Assembly: GCA_027293795.1 (NCBI GenBank)
Contig: JAPYLE010000009.1
Location: 1 to 12,740 of the forward strand
Direction: 5' to 3'
DNA length: 12,740 nt
Origin: Rickettsia endosymbiont of Ixodes persulcatus
GTDB taxonomy: Bacteria > Pseudomonadota > Alphaproteobacteria > Rickettsiales > Rickettsiaceae
Of this stretch, positions 6,841 through 12,740 are shown piece by piece. Under the pieces are notes generated by a model, which saw only the letters and a list, made by a program, of their open reading frames with translations, had not been told where the DNA came from and searched no databases. How positions within the stretch are numbered: the stretch's first letter is position 1; each line of letters opens with the position of its first letter. Made by a program: the position numbers and the translations under genes.

Positions 6841-7341
6841 GTGCAAAATTATTTTCAATTATTAGGGCTACAGCAAGATTACGATATTGATCTTAAGATA
6901 CTAGAAAAGCAATATTTTGCTATGCAGATAAAATATCATCCCGATAAAGCAAAAACTTTGCAAGAAAAGGAACAAAATCTAATTATTGCGGCTGCATTAA
7001 ATAAAGCTTACTCTACTCTTAAAGATGCCTTAAAACGTGCCGAATATATGCTGCTTTTGCAAAATATAAACTTGAATGACGAAAAGGCACGCACTCTACT
7101 TTCTAGCCTAGAGTTAAGCATATTTTGGGATGAAATGGAAATAATTGAAAATACTACCATATTTAGTGATCTAGAAAAAATAAAAGATAAATATGAATTA
7201 ATGGAAAAGCTCGAAATTGATTCTTTAAAACAAGCTTTTGAAGAACAAAATCTATCGGATGCGACTATAAAAACTAGCAAACTTAAATATATTGGAACAT
7301 TGCTTAATAAGCTGCAAGAAAAAATAAAATCATGCAAATAA
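6841..7341 (+). CDS. hscB: HscB, J-domain co-chaperone of Fe-S assembly
   Basis: HscB (166 residues) delivers the scaffold IscU to HscA and stimulates its ATPase. The J-domain opens the protein (NYFQLLGL) and contains the essential HPD at 33-35 (KYHPDKA), followed by AALNKAYSTLKDALKRAEY. The C-terminal three-helix IscU-binding domain (about 95-165) is rich in Glu and Lys, as usual. Length matches the bacterial family. There are no N-terminal cysteines like those of the eukaryotic zinc-containing form. The start is GTG; no in-frame ATG lies before the J-domain. Upstream is an AT-rich stretch with a TAGAAT at 6820-6825 that could be a -10 element, but I see no convincing -35. The gene overlaps hscA by 10 bases, so the two are translationally coupled. 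Confidence 0.93.
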   Translation: MQNYFQLLGLQQDYDIDLKILEKQYFAMQIKYHPDKAKTLQEKEQNLIIAAALNKAYSTLKDALKRAEYMLLLQNINLNDEKARTLLSSLELSIFWDEMEIIENTTIFSDLEKIKDKYELMEKLEIDSLKQAFEEQNLSDATIKTSKLKYIGTLLNKLQEKIKSCK

Positions 7342-9266
7342 TAGAAATTAAGGAACCGGGGCAAGCTGATTTTAAGCAAGAACGGCAAATAGCAGTCGGT
7401 ATCGATTTTGGCACTACTAACTCGTTAATAGCTATTTCAACTAATAGAAAAGTTAAAGTTATTAAGACTATAGATGATAAAGAATTAATTCCGACTACTA
7501 TAGAATTTACAGACGGAAATTTTACGATAGGTAATAATAACGGATTGCGTTCCATTAAAAGACTATTCGGGAAAACATTAAAAGAAATTCTAAATACGCC
7601 CGTACTTTTTTCGTTAGTTAAAGATTATCTAGATATAAATAGTGATAAACCTAAGCTAAATTTTGCCAATAAAAGGATGCGAATCCCTGAAATTGCAGCA
7701 GAAGTTTTTATTTATCTAAAAAATCAAGCAGAGAAGCAATTAAAGACTAATATAACTAAAGCAGTTATAACGGTACCTGCACATTTTAACGATGCAGCAA
7801 GAGGCGAAGTAATACTTGCGGCTAAAATAGCAGGTCTTGAAGTATTAAGGCTAATTGCCGAACCTACTGCTGCTGCCTATGCTTACGGCTTAAATAAAAA
7901 TAGACTCCCTCGGAAGCTCACTTATAGAGAGGGATTTGTAGGAAACACGCAGCACAGCACAGCAACGTACAAAGGAGTACATGAGGATGCGAGCAGTGGA
8001 TTGACGCACAAATTACCTCTAGAAGTAGAGCTTCCTAAGGATCCTAATCAAAGCGGTTGTTATTTAGTATATGACCTAGGCGGCGGCACTTTTGATGTAT
8101 CTATTCTTAATATACAAGAAGGTATTTTTCAAGTTATAGCAACAAACGGCGATAATATGCTTGGCGGTGACGATATAGATATAGTAATTACACAATATCT
8201 TTGTAATAAATTTGATTTACCTGATTCTATAGATACTTTACAACTTGCAAAAAAAGCAAAAGAAACTTTAACATATAAAGATAGTTTTAATAATGATAAC
8301 ATATCACTTAATAAGCAAACATTAGAACTATTAATTTTACCTTTAATAGAACGTACTATCAATATAGCCAAAGAGTGTTTAGAACAAGCAGGAAATCCAA
8401 ATATAGATGGAGTTATTTTAGTAGGCGGTGCAACCCGCATTTCTTTAATAAAAAATGAATTATATAAAGCATTTAAGGTAGATATTCTATCAGATATCGA
8501 TCCTGACAAAGCAGTTGTATGGGGGGCTGCATTACAAGCAGAAAATTTAATAACACCTCATACAAATTCATTATTGATTGATGTAGTACCTTTATCGCTG
8601 GGCATGGAATTATATGGCGGTATAGTTGAAAAAATCATCATGCGTAATACTCCGATTCCTATTTCGGTAGTAAAAGAATTTACAACTTATGCCGACAATC
8701 AAACCGGTATACAATTTCATATATTGCAAGGTGAACGTGAAATGGCTGTAGATTGCCGCAGCCTTGCAAGATTTGGGTTAAACGGATTACCTCCGATGAA
8801 AGCAGGCGATATTAGAGCCGAAGTTACTTTTGCTATTGACGCAGACGGTATATTATCCGTTTCTGCTTATGAGAAAATCAGTAATACATCACATACTATA
8901 GAAGTAAAACCAAATCACGGTATTGATAAAACGGAGATTGATATTATGCTAGAAAACGCTTATAAAAATGCTAAAATAGATTACACTACAAGATTATTAC
9001 AAGAAGCAGTAATTGAAGCAGAGGCTTTAATCTTTAACATAGAACATGCTATAGCAGAATTAACAACTTTATTATCGGAAAGTGAGATATCTATAATTAA
9101 TTCTTTATTAGATAATATAAAAGAAGCCGCACGTGCTAGCGATCGGATCTTAATTAATAATTCTATTAAAGATTTAAAATCCAAAATAAAAAAATCTATG
9201 GGTACAAAGTTTAATATAATAATTAATAATTTGCTAAAAGGCAAAAATATCAATCAGATTAAATAG
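7332..9266 (+). CDS. hscA: HscA, Hsp70-type chaperone for Fe-S assembly, with an in-frame repeat insertion
   Basis: HscA is the specialised Hsp70 that, with ATP and HscB, drives cluster release from IscU. The nucleotide-binding domain begins AVGIDFGTTNS (21-31). It continues with AVITVPAHFNDAARGE (about 144-159), AEPTAAAYAYGL (176-187), VYDLGGGTFDVSI (246-258) and VILVGGATRIS. The substrate-binding domain has the conserved GIQFHILQGERE and GDIRAEVTFAIDADGILSVSA. At 644 residues it is about 48 longer than expected. The excess is residues 191-238, between GLNKN and NQSGCYLVYDLGGGT. Read without it, the protein matches HscA continuously. The inserted text (YREGFVGNTQHSTATYKGV to THKLPLEVELP) is the translation of an RPE-1-type element. 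It sits in a loop before the phosphate-2 motif, so the fold may tolerate it. All ATPase motifs are intact. Confidence 0.95.
   Translation: MQIIEIKEPGQADFKQERQIAVGIDFGTTNSLIAISTNRKVKVIKTIDDKELIPTTIEFTDGNFTIGNNNGLRSIKRLFGKTLKEILNTPVLFSLVKDYLDINSDKPKLNFANKRMRIPEIAAEVFIYLKNQAEKQLKTNITKAVITVPAHFNDAARGEVILAAKIAGLEVLRLIAEPTAAAYAYGLNKNRLPRKLTYREGFVGNTQHSTATYKGVHEDASSGLTHKLPLEVELPKDPNQSGCYLVYDLGGGTFDVSILNIQEGIFQVIATNGDNMLGGDDIDIVITQYLCNKFDLPDSIDTLQLAKKAKETLTYKDSFNNDNISLNKQTLELLILPLIERTINIAKECLEQAGNPNIDGVILVGGATRISLIKNELYKAFKVDILSDIDPDKAVVWGAALQAENLITPHTNSLLIDVVPLSLGMELYGGIVEKIIMRNTPIPISVVKEFTTYADNQTGIQFHILQGEREMAVDCRSLARFGLNGLPPMKAGDIRAEVTFAIDADGILSVSAYEKISNTSHTIEVKPNHGIDKTEIDIMLENAYKNAKIDYTTRLLQEAVIEAEALIFNIEHAIAELTTLLSESEISIINSLLDNIKEAARASDRILINNSIKDLKSKIKKSMGTKFNIIINNLLKGKNINQIK
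7902..8045. repeat. Rickettsia palindromic element, RPE-1 type, in frame within hscA
   Basis: The terminal arms CCCTCGGAAGCTC (7907-7919) and GAGCTTCCTAAGG (8028-8040) are reverse complements with two mismatches. The encoded peptide has the RPE-1 pattern REGF-GNTQHSTATYKGV-EDASSGLTHKLPLE, which I recognise from other Rickettsia proteins with RPE-1 insertions. The 144 bases keep the frame and contain no stop. Base composition is visibly richer in G and C than the flanking hscA. Confidence 0.87.
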
Positions 9267-9315
9267 CCTCAGTTATATATAATCGAATTAATTTAGATAA
9301 GGAAAAATAAGAAGA

Positions 9316-9654
9316 ATGTCAGGAAAAATAAAAGTAACATTTATTATAAATGATGGAGAAGAAAAAACAGTAGAAGCACCCATAGGGCTTTCTATTTTAG
9401 AAATCGCCCATAGTAACAATATGGACCTTGAGGGAGCTTGTGAAGGATCCCTTGCTTGCGCTACTTGTCACGTTATTTTAGAAGAAGAATTTTACAACAA
9501 ATTAAAAAAAACTACGGAAGCAGAAGAAGATATGCTTGACTTAGCCTTCGGTCTTACGGATACTTCTAGATTAGGGTGTCAAATTATTTTAACCGAAGAA
9601 TTAGACGGCATAAAAGTACGTCTTCCTTCCGCTACTCGTAATATAAAATTATAA
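9316..9654 (+). CDS. fdxB: ISC-type [2Fe-2S] ferredoxin (adrenodoxin family)
   Basis: This 112-residue ferredoxin supplies electrons for Fe-S cluster assembly. Cys42, Cys48, Cys51 and Cys88 give the C-x5-C-x2-C...C pattern of the adrenodoxin/Isc Fdx family (EGACEGSLACATCHVILEEE, then RLGCQIILT). The acidic stretch EAEEDMLDLAFG is the usual partner-binding helix, and the C-terminal VRLPSATRNIKL is typical. It follows hscA after 49 bases, the classic hscB-hscA-fdx order. The gap has an exact TATAAT (9278-9283) without a clear -35, so a secondary promoter is possible but unproven. A purine-rich GGAAAAATAAGAAG precedes the ATG. Confidence 0.95.
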   Translation: MSGKIKVTFIINDGEEKTVEAPIGLSILEIAHSNNMDLEGACEGSLACATCHVILEEEFYNKLKKTTEAEEDMLDLAFGLTDTSRLGCQIILTEELDGIKVRLPSATRNIKL

Positions 9655-9666
9655 TGGATTAAAAAA

Positions 9667-10737
9667 GTGATACGTAAAATACTTCTTTTTGTGTTTTTAG
9701 CCTTTACTATAATATGGATTGCAGTTGCATATACTATAAAAAATAACGTTGTAAGTTTAATTAAAAATTCTGAATCCGATAATCTTAAAATATCTTATAA
9801 TGTGGTTAAGTTTTCAGGTTATCCTTTTAATTGGAAAATTACCGTAACGGATCCTAAAGTAAAATTAATTGATCATGTAAATTCTAAAGAATTTACTAGC
9901 GAAAATATTGTCCTAAATATAGCTTTTAGTACTAAAAGAGCCGCTCTTAATTTCGGTCCTTTTATTAGAGAAGTCGATAATTACGGCGACAAAACATTTA
10001 CCTATGATGTACGCAGCGATGATGACATAAAGGGTATAGGAAAATTTAATAAACCTTTATATAAAATATCAAAGGATGATAATTTAAAAGAGGTATTAAA
10101 ATCAATTCAGTTAAATAATAAAGCATCATTGATATTTAAAGATAATCAAGAAATCTTTAAAATTAATGATTTAGCATTTCTTATAAGAAAACAGAATTTA
10201 GCAAGTAAGGAAAATATATCCTTATTTTTAAATATGAATTATGATTCAGAAAAAGATATTTTGAATTTTAAAAATGCTAATTTAGATATTGCTGCCTCTT
10301 TAAAATTTGCTGAAGATGGGGAAGAGTCAGCTATTTTACAAAATTTTAATATAGAAAGATTTATTTTTACTTGTGATAATGATTCTAAAGTTAATTTAAA
10401 CGGTGCTTTACAATTCTTTGCCAATAAATTACCGGAAGGAAAACTATATTTTGAGCTGGAAAATTATAATTCCATAGTTGATAAATTATTACCGAATAAT
10501 ATTATTTTTTCTAAAAAAATAATTAAAACAATTATTGCTAAGGCAATTAATAAAGCTTCCGACGAGGATTTAAATATAGATCAAAATGATACGAATTTGG
10601 CATATAACAATATAGAGAAAGCTAAGTTTGATATTGAGTTTTCAGATAAAGGAATAAATATCGGTTCAATTAATTTATTGGAACTAAAACTTGGCGAACA
10701 TAAAGAAGACCAAAACACCGAAAATAATCCGAATTAG
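9667..10737 (+). CDS. Membrane-anchored DUF2125-like protein of unknown function
   Basis: The predicted protein has 356 residues. A hydrophobic stretch at about 4-24 (KILLFVFLAFTIIWIAVAYT) is an uncleaved signal or N-terminal anchor, so the bulk should lie in the periplasm. Soon after comes FSGYPFNWKITVTDPKVKL, which resembles the opening G-[YF]-P-F...DP motif of the alphaproteobacterial DUF2125 family. The rest is rich in Asn, Lys and beta-type alternation, with no catalytic motif I can see. The start is GTG, 12 bases after the fdx stop, with no strong ribosome binding site. It may be co-transcribed with fdx, but no functional link to Fe-S assembly is shown. The family assignment is from memory of the motif. 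Confidence 0.8.
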   Translation: MIRKILLFVFLAFTIIWIAVAYTIKNNVVSLIKNSESDNLKISYNVVKFSGYPFNWKITVTDPKVKLIDHVNSKEFTSENIVLNIAFSTKRAALNFGPFIREVDNYGDKTFTYDVRSDDDIKGIGKFNKPLYKISKDDNLKEVLKSIQLNNKASLIFKDNQEIFKINDLAFLIRKQNLASKENISLFLNMNYDSEKDILNFKNANLDIAASLKFAEDGEESAILQNFNIERFIFTCDNDSKVNLNGALQFFANKLPEGKLYFELENYNSIVDKLLPNNIIFSKKIIKTIIAKAINKASDEDLNIDQNDTNLAYNNIEKAKFDIEFSDKGINIGSINLLELKLGEHKEDQNTENNPN

Positions 10738-10741
10738 GTTT

Positions 10742-11560
10742 ATGAACAATTTTAAATTAGCGTTATATACTACTATTATTAGCATATTTCTTATTTGCAG
10801 TAATATTTATGCTGCTCCAAAAGTTGTTAAGGTACCGGCTCTATTTTAAAAGGATATTATGCTATTGGACTTGATTTATGCAAGACTATTACAAATGATG
10901 ATAAAAATAATGAGCATATTAAATGTGAAGTTGTTGCAACAAACGGCAGTATAGAAAATTTAAAATTATTACAACAAGGTAAAATTGATTTAGCCTTAGT
11001 GCAGGCCAATATTGCAGTAGAAGCATATGAGGGTATAGGTTATTATTATCATGATCAAGAAAAAATGCAAAATTTACGTCAGGTGTTTAATCTACATGAT
11101 GAATTTTTTACGGTTATTGTAAAAGATGAGGATAAAATAAAAGTTTTTGCTGATATTGACGGAAAGAAAATAACTAATGGTCCAGCATTTTCCGGTAGTA
11201 ATATTACTTATGATGCTGTACGTTCTTTATATAAATTTTCTAAAAAACCTGAAGAGCTACACATTAATTATGAAGATTCCATTGATAAATTCTGTAATAA
11301 GGAAATAGATGCTATAATAATGATGGTTGGACACTCTAACCCCTTAGTAAATTTAATAGCTAATAAGTGTGAAGTTGATTTCGTTTCAATTGAAAATGAT
11401 AAAATAGCAGAATTAGTGAAACAAAATAGAGCTTTTCATAGAAACGTAGCAAATTTTAAACTTTCTAATTACTTAATTAAATAACCTTGACATTAACTAT
11501 TTTGCCGATACTAAAAATTTTGTTCTACCAAAACATGATTCAGTAAGAAATAAACATTAA
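10742..11560 (+). pseudogene. TAXI-family (TRAP-type) periplasmic solute-binding protein, decayed
   Basis: The ATG at 10742, four bases after the previous stop, starts a clear signal peptide (NNFKLALYTTIISIFLICSN, cleavage likely after IYA) and mature PKVVKV. The frame then breaks and stops at 10847-10849. The correct frame resumes at ACC 10834 with TGSILKGYYAIGLDLCKTI, and runs through VATNGSIENLKLLQQGKIDL and ALVQANIAVEAYEG to a stop at 11484. This matches TAXI proteins. The region after AFHR is short: NVANFKLSNYLIK corresponds to a part expected some 45 residues later, implying an internal deletion. After the stop, a shift of one base gives NLDINYFADTKNFVLP and KHDSVRNKH, ending at 11560, the natural C-terminus. 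At least three lesions mean the gene is dead. The GTG at 10999 could open a 161-residue fragment lacking signal and N-lobe, unlikely to function. Confidence 0.85.
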
Positions 11561-11569
11561 CAATATCTT

Positions 11570-12016
11570 ATGTCTGAAAATATTATATTTAAAAATATAC
11601 TTATACCTATAGATTTAAATGATAAAAAATCTATAAAAGGTATTCTTTCTAAGGCTTTAATGCTTGCTACCTCCTTTCAAGCGAAATTACATTTTATGTA
11701 TGTAATTCCTGAATTCGGTACGAAAATGTTTGAAGATTATTTACCTAAAAATTGGAGAACGGAGAAAAAAGAAAAGTATCAAGCCCAAATTACAGGGCTT
11801 ATCAAACAGTATATCCCCGATGAAATTGAAACAGATTATTATATAGGTAGCGGTGCCGTTTATGATGAAATCATTAAGCACTCTAATGAAATTAAAGCCG
11901 ATTTAATAATAATCTCTGCAGTTAGACTGCAATTAAAAGATTATATGCTTGGACCTAATGCTTCTACAATCATCCGCCATTCAGATATATCAGTTTTAGT
12001 AGTAAGAGACGAGTAA
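11570..12016 (+). CDS. Universal stress protein, UspA family
   Basis: This 148-residue single-domain Usp is a cytoplasmic nucleotide-binding-type fold that usually dimerises. The N-terminus KNILIPIDLNDKKS has the strand and Asp15 of the family. HFMYVIPE is the second strand. The C-terminal ADLIIISAVRLQLKDYMLGP-NAS-TIIRHSDISVLVVRDE aligns with the family end (GSHR...LGS-A-VVRHA-CSVLVVR). The ATP-binding signature G-x2-G-x9-G-[ST] is incomplete: SAVRLQ replaces the first glycines and GPNAS the last. ATP binding is therefore doubtful. It follows the dead TAXI gene by 9 bases. In other bacteria Usp genes often accompany TRAP/TAXI transporters, so this gene may have outlived its partner. The ATG at 11570 gives the normal length. 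Confidence 0.88.
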   Translation: MSENIIFKNILIPIDLNDKKSIKGILSKALMLATSFQAKLHFMYVIPEFGTKMFEDYLPKNWRTEKKEKYQAQITGLIKQYIPDEIETDYYIGSGAVYDEIIKHSNEIKADLIIISAVRLQLKDYMLGPNASTIIRHSDISVLVVRDE

Positions 12017-12027
12017 TAAGCATTATT

Positions 12028-12075
12028 GTATGGCGCTTATGTCATGCTTTTTGGGACTGCAAAAGCTTACCATAC
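12028..12075. terminator. Imperfect stem-loop after the usp gene
   Basis: GTATGG (12028-12033) pairs with CCATAC (12070-12075), and GCTTTT (12046-12051) with AAAAGC (12061-12066), forming nested arms just after the usp stop and near the end of the minus-strand transposase remnant. There is no terminal T-run. It may end transcripts from either side or be a relic of an IS end. The evidence is the pairing only. Confidence 0.3.
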
Positions 12076-12211
12076 GCATCAAGTTAAGCCATAATTGTTA
12101 ATAATTTTAGTGTATTTAAGGAAGATAATCTGGTTTTACGATATTTATCTTCCAAAGAAAATTTTTCCCAATCTATAATTAATTTCTTAAGGAACTGCTT
12201 TAAATGATACT

Positions 12212-12232
12212 CCTCGCAGCAGAGCTGCGAGG
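12212..12232. repeat. Perfect 9-bp hairpin beside the transposase remnant
   Basis: CCTCGCAGC and GCTGCGAGG pair perfectly around the three-base loop AGA. The outer bases (GATAC against GTATC on the minus strand) extend the stem with a one-base bulge. IS200/IS605 elements carry subterminal hairpins that TnpA recognises, and the position about 60 bases after the catalytic-Tyr codon fits a right-end hairpin. No T-run follows, so a terminator is less likely. Confidence 0.5.
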
Positions 12233-12293
12233 TATCTAAAAAAGTTTTAGTTGTTTTCTGATGAAAAGCTTTATATGATGGTCGATCCGCACC

Positions 12294-12400
12294 TTGATTC
12301 TTTACATAGTTGCGTAATTTTTTCTCATCTCTATGTTTTCCAACCGTACTCATAAAATATCCATTAGTCCAAAATTCGGTACCCCATAATTTATTTTTTA
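12294..12400 (-). repeat. 107-bp inverted repeat, left arm
   Basis: Read on the minus strand, this stretch is identical base for base with 12634-12740 on the plus strand, as far as I can check by eye. It covers the TnpA codons from LWGTEFW to YVKNQ. The right arm reaches the window edge, so the true repeat may be longer. The arms are separated by 233 AT-rich bases. Confidence 0.9.
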
Positions 12401-12587
12401 CAAGAAAACAGTCAATTTTTTAATTATTTATTAGGAAATAACAATAGATAGGAAAATATGAGGATATTTAGTTATGATTAGGTTTTAGTTAAATATTGAT
12501 TTAATTATCTTATTTATATTTTTTACCTTATTTCATTTCAATAATTTATTCTTAAAATTTAAATAATTAATCAAGGGGTAATAATAT

Positions 12588-12740
12588 GAGAAAAGTATAA
12601 CAGCTAAGAAAATGTTTGAGAAATTTCCTGACTTAAAAAATAAATTATGGGGTACCGAATTTTGGACTAATGGATATTTTATGAGTACGGTTGGAAAACA
12701 TAGAGATGAGAAAAAATTACGCAACTATGTAAAGAATCAA
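12588..12740 (+). pseudogene. tnpA: Second IS200/IS605-type TnpA fragment, cut by the window edge
   Basis: The plus-strand frame starting near GAG 12588 reads EKSITAKKMFEKFPDLKNK, then LWGTEFWTNGYFMSTVGKHR and DEKKLRNYVKNQ at the last base. This is a slightly longer TnpA C-terminal part than the minus-strand copy; it adds the SITAKKMFEKFP helix. TAA TAA stops lie in frame immediately upstream (about 12579-12584) and the HUH histidines are missing, so the N-terminus is lost here too. The end lies outside the window. It is divergent from the first copy, with which it shares the last 107 bases exactly. Confidence 0.75.
12634..12740 (+). repeat. 107-bp inverted repeat, right arm
   Basis: This is the reverse complement of 12294-12400. 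Between the arms, 12401-12587 is very AT-rich with no coding frame, promoter or structure that I can support. Confidence 0.9.

Larger units (their letters stand above)
12084..12400 (-). pseudogene. tnpA: IS200/IS605-type transposase (TnpA, Y1) C-terminal fragment
   Basis: On the minus strand the frame from 12400 reads KNKLWGTEFWTNGYFMST, then VGKHRDEKKLRNYVKNQG. This is the C-terminal signature of Y1 (HUH-type) TnpA, with the catalytic Tyr in YVKNQG. The N-terminal part with the HUH metal-binding histidines is absent; upstream of 12400 the sequence is unrelated AT-rich DNA. After KNQG the frame continues for about 55 atypical codons (GADRPSYKAFHQ to LKLLTIMA) and stops at 12084, passing through a hairpin. 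TnpA normally ends soon after KNQG, so this tail is probably read-through into IS-end or host DNA. An ATG at 12353 could start an 89-residue product without the active-site histidines. It is not functional. Confidence 0.75.

Noticed and set aside
12212..12232. Rho-independent terminator
   Set aside because: The stem is perfect but no T-run follows on either strand, and the setting beside TnpA fits an IS-end hairpin better.
12533..12724. Minus-strand 63-codon ORF
   Set aside because: It is antisense to the TnpA fragment and AT-rich spacer, with no recognisable protein features.
1..12740. CRISPR array or a complete new defence system
   Set aside because: The repeats are dispersed palindromes, not regularly spaced direct repeats with unique spacers. 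No cas-like, recombinase or toxin-antitoxin gene is visible.

Overview
The window is AT-rich, and its gene order, protein sequences and repeats all point to a Rickettsia genome (obligate intracellular Alphaproteobacteria). Most telling are the palindromic repeats of the ATTCCCGC-GTAG-GCGGGAAT type, an in-frame Rickettsia palindromic element (RPE-1 type) inside hscA, and several genes in different stages of decay. I cannot name the species from this window alone.

Layout. Bases 1-771 hold no intact gene, only repeats and possible ORF remnants. From 772 to 3302 (minus strand) lie a frameshifted small exported-type hypothetical gene and a 713-codon ORF. That ORF joins a GIY-YIG nuclease domain to an Atm1-type ABC transporter through residues encoded by a palindromic repeat. 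After another repeat block comes a glutaredoxin gene (minus) with a good promoter, divergent from uvrB (plus). uvrB is broken by an internal inversion of about 325-343 bp bounded by a 9-bp inverted repeat. Flipping the segment back on paper restores a full 661-codon UvrB. rnhB (minus) follows, flanked by 35-bp inverted repeats, one of which supplies its stop codon. Then a plus-strand run: hscB, hscA, fdx, a DUF2125-like membrane-anchored protein, a decayed TAXI-type solute-binding protein and a UspA-family protein. The right edge has two divergent fragments of an IS200/IS605-type transposase that share a perfect inverted repeat of at least 107 bp.

How the genes work together. hscB, hscA and fdx are the chaperone and electron-transfer arm of ISC iron-sulfur cluster assembly. 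Atm1 and a glutaredoxin, whose mitochondrial relatives act in the same pathway, are a few kilobases away. This part is therefore an Fe-S maturation neighbourhood interrupted by two DNA-maintenance genes, uvrB and rnhB. UvrB as drawn here cannot be made, so UvrABC nucleotide excision repair should be lost in this sequence unless the segment inverts back or the inversion is an assembly artefact.

I see no RNA genes, CRISPR array or prophage. The distinctive features are rearrangements and repeat insertions within otherwise ordinary core genes.
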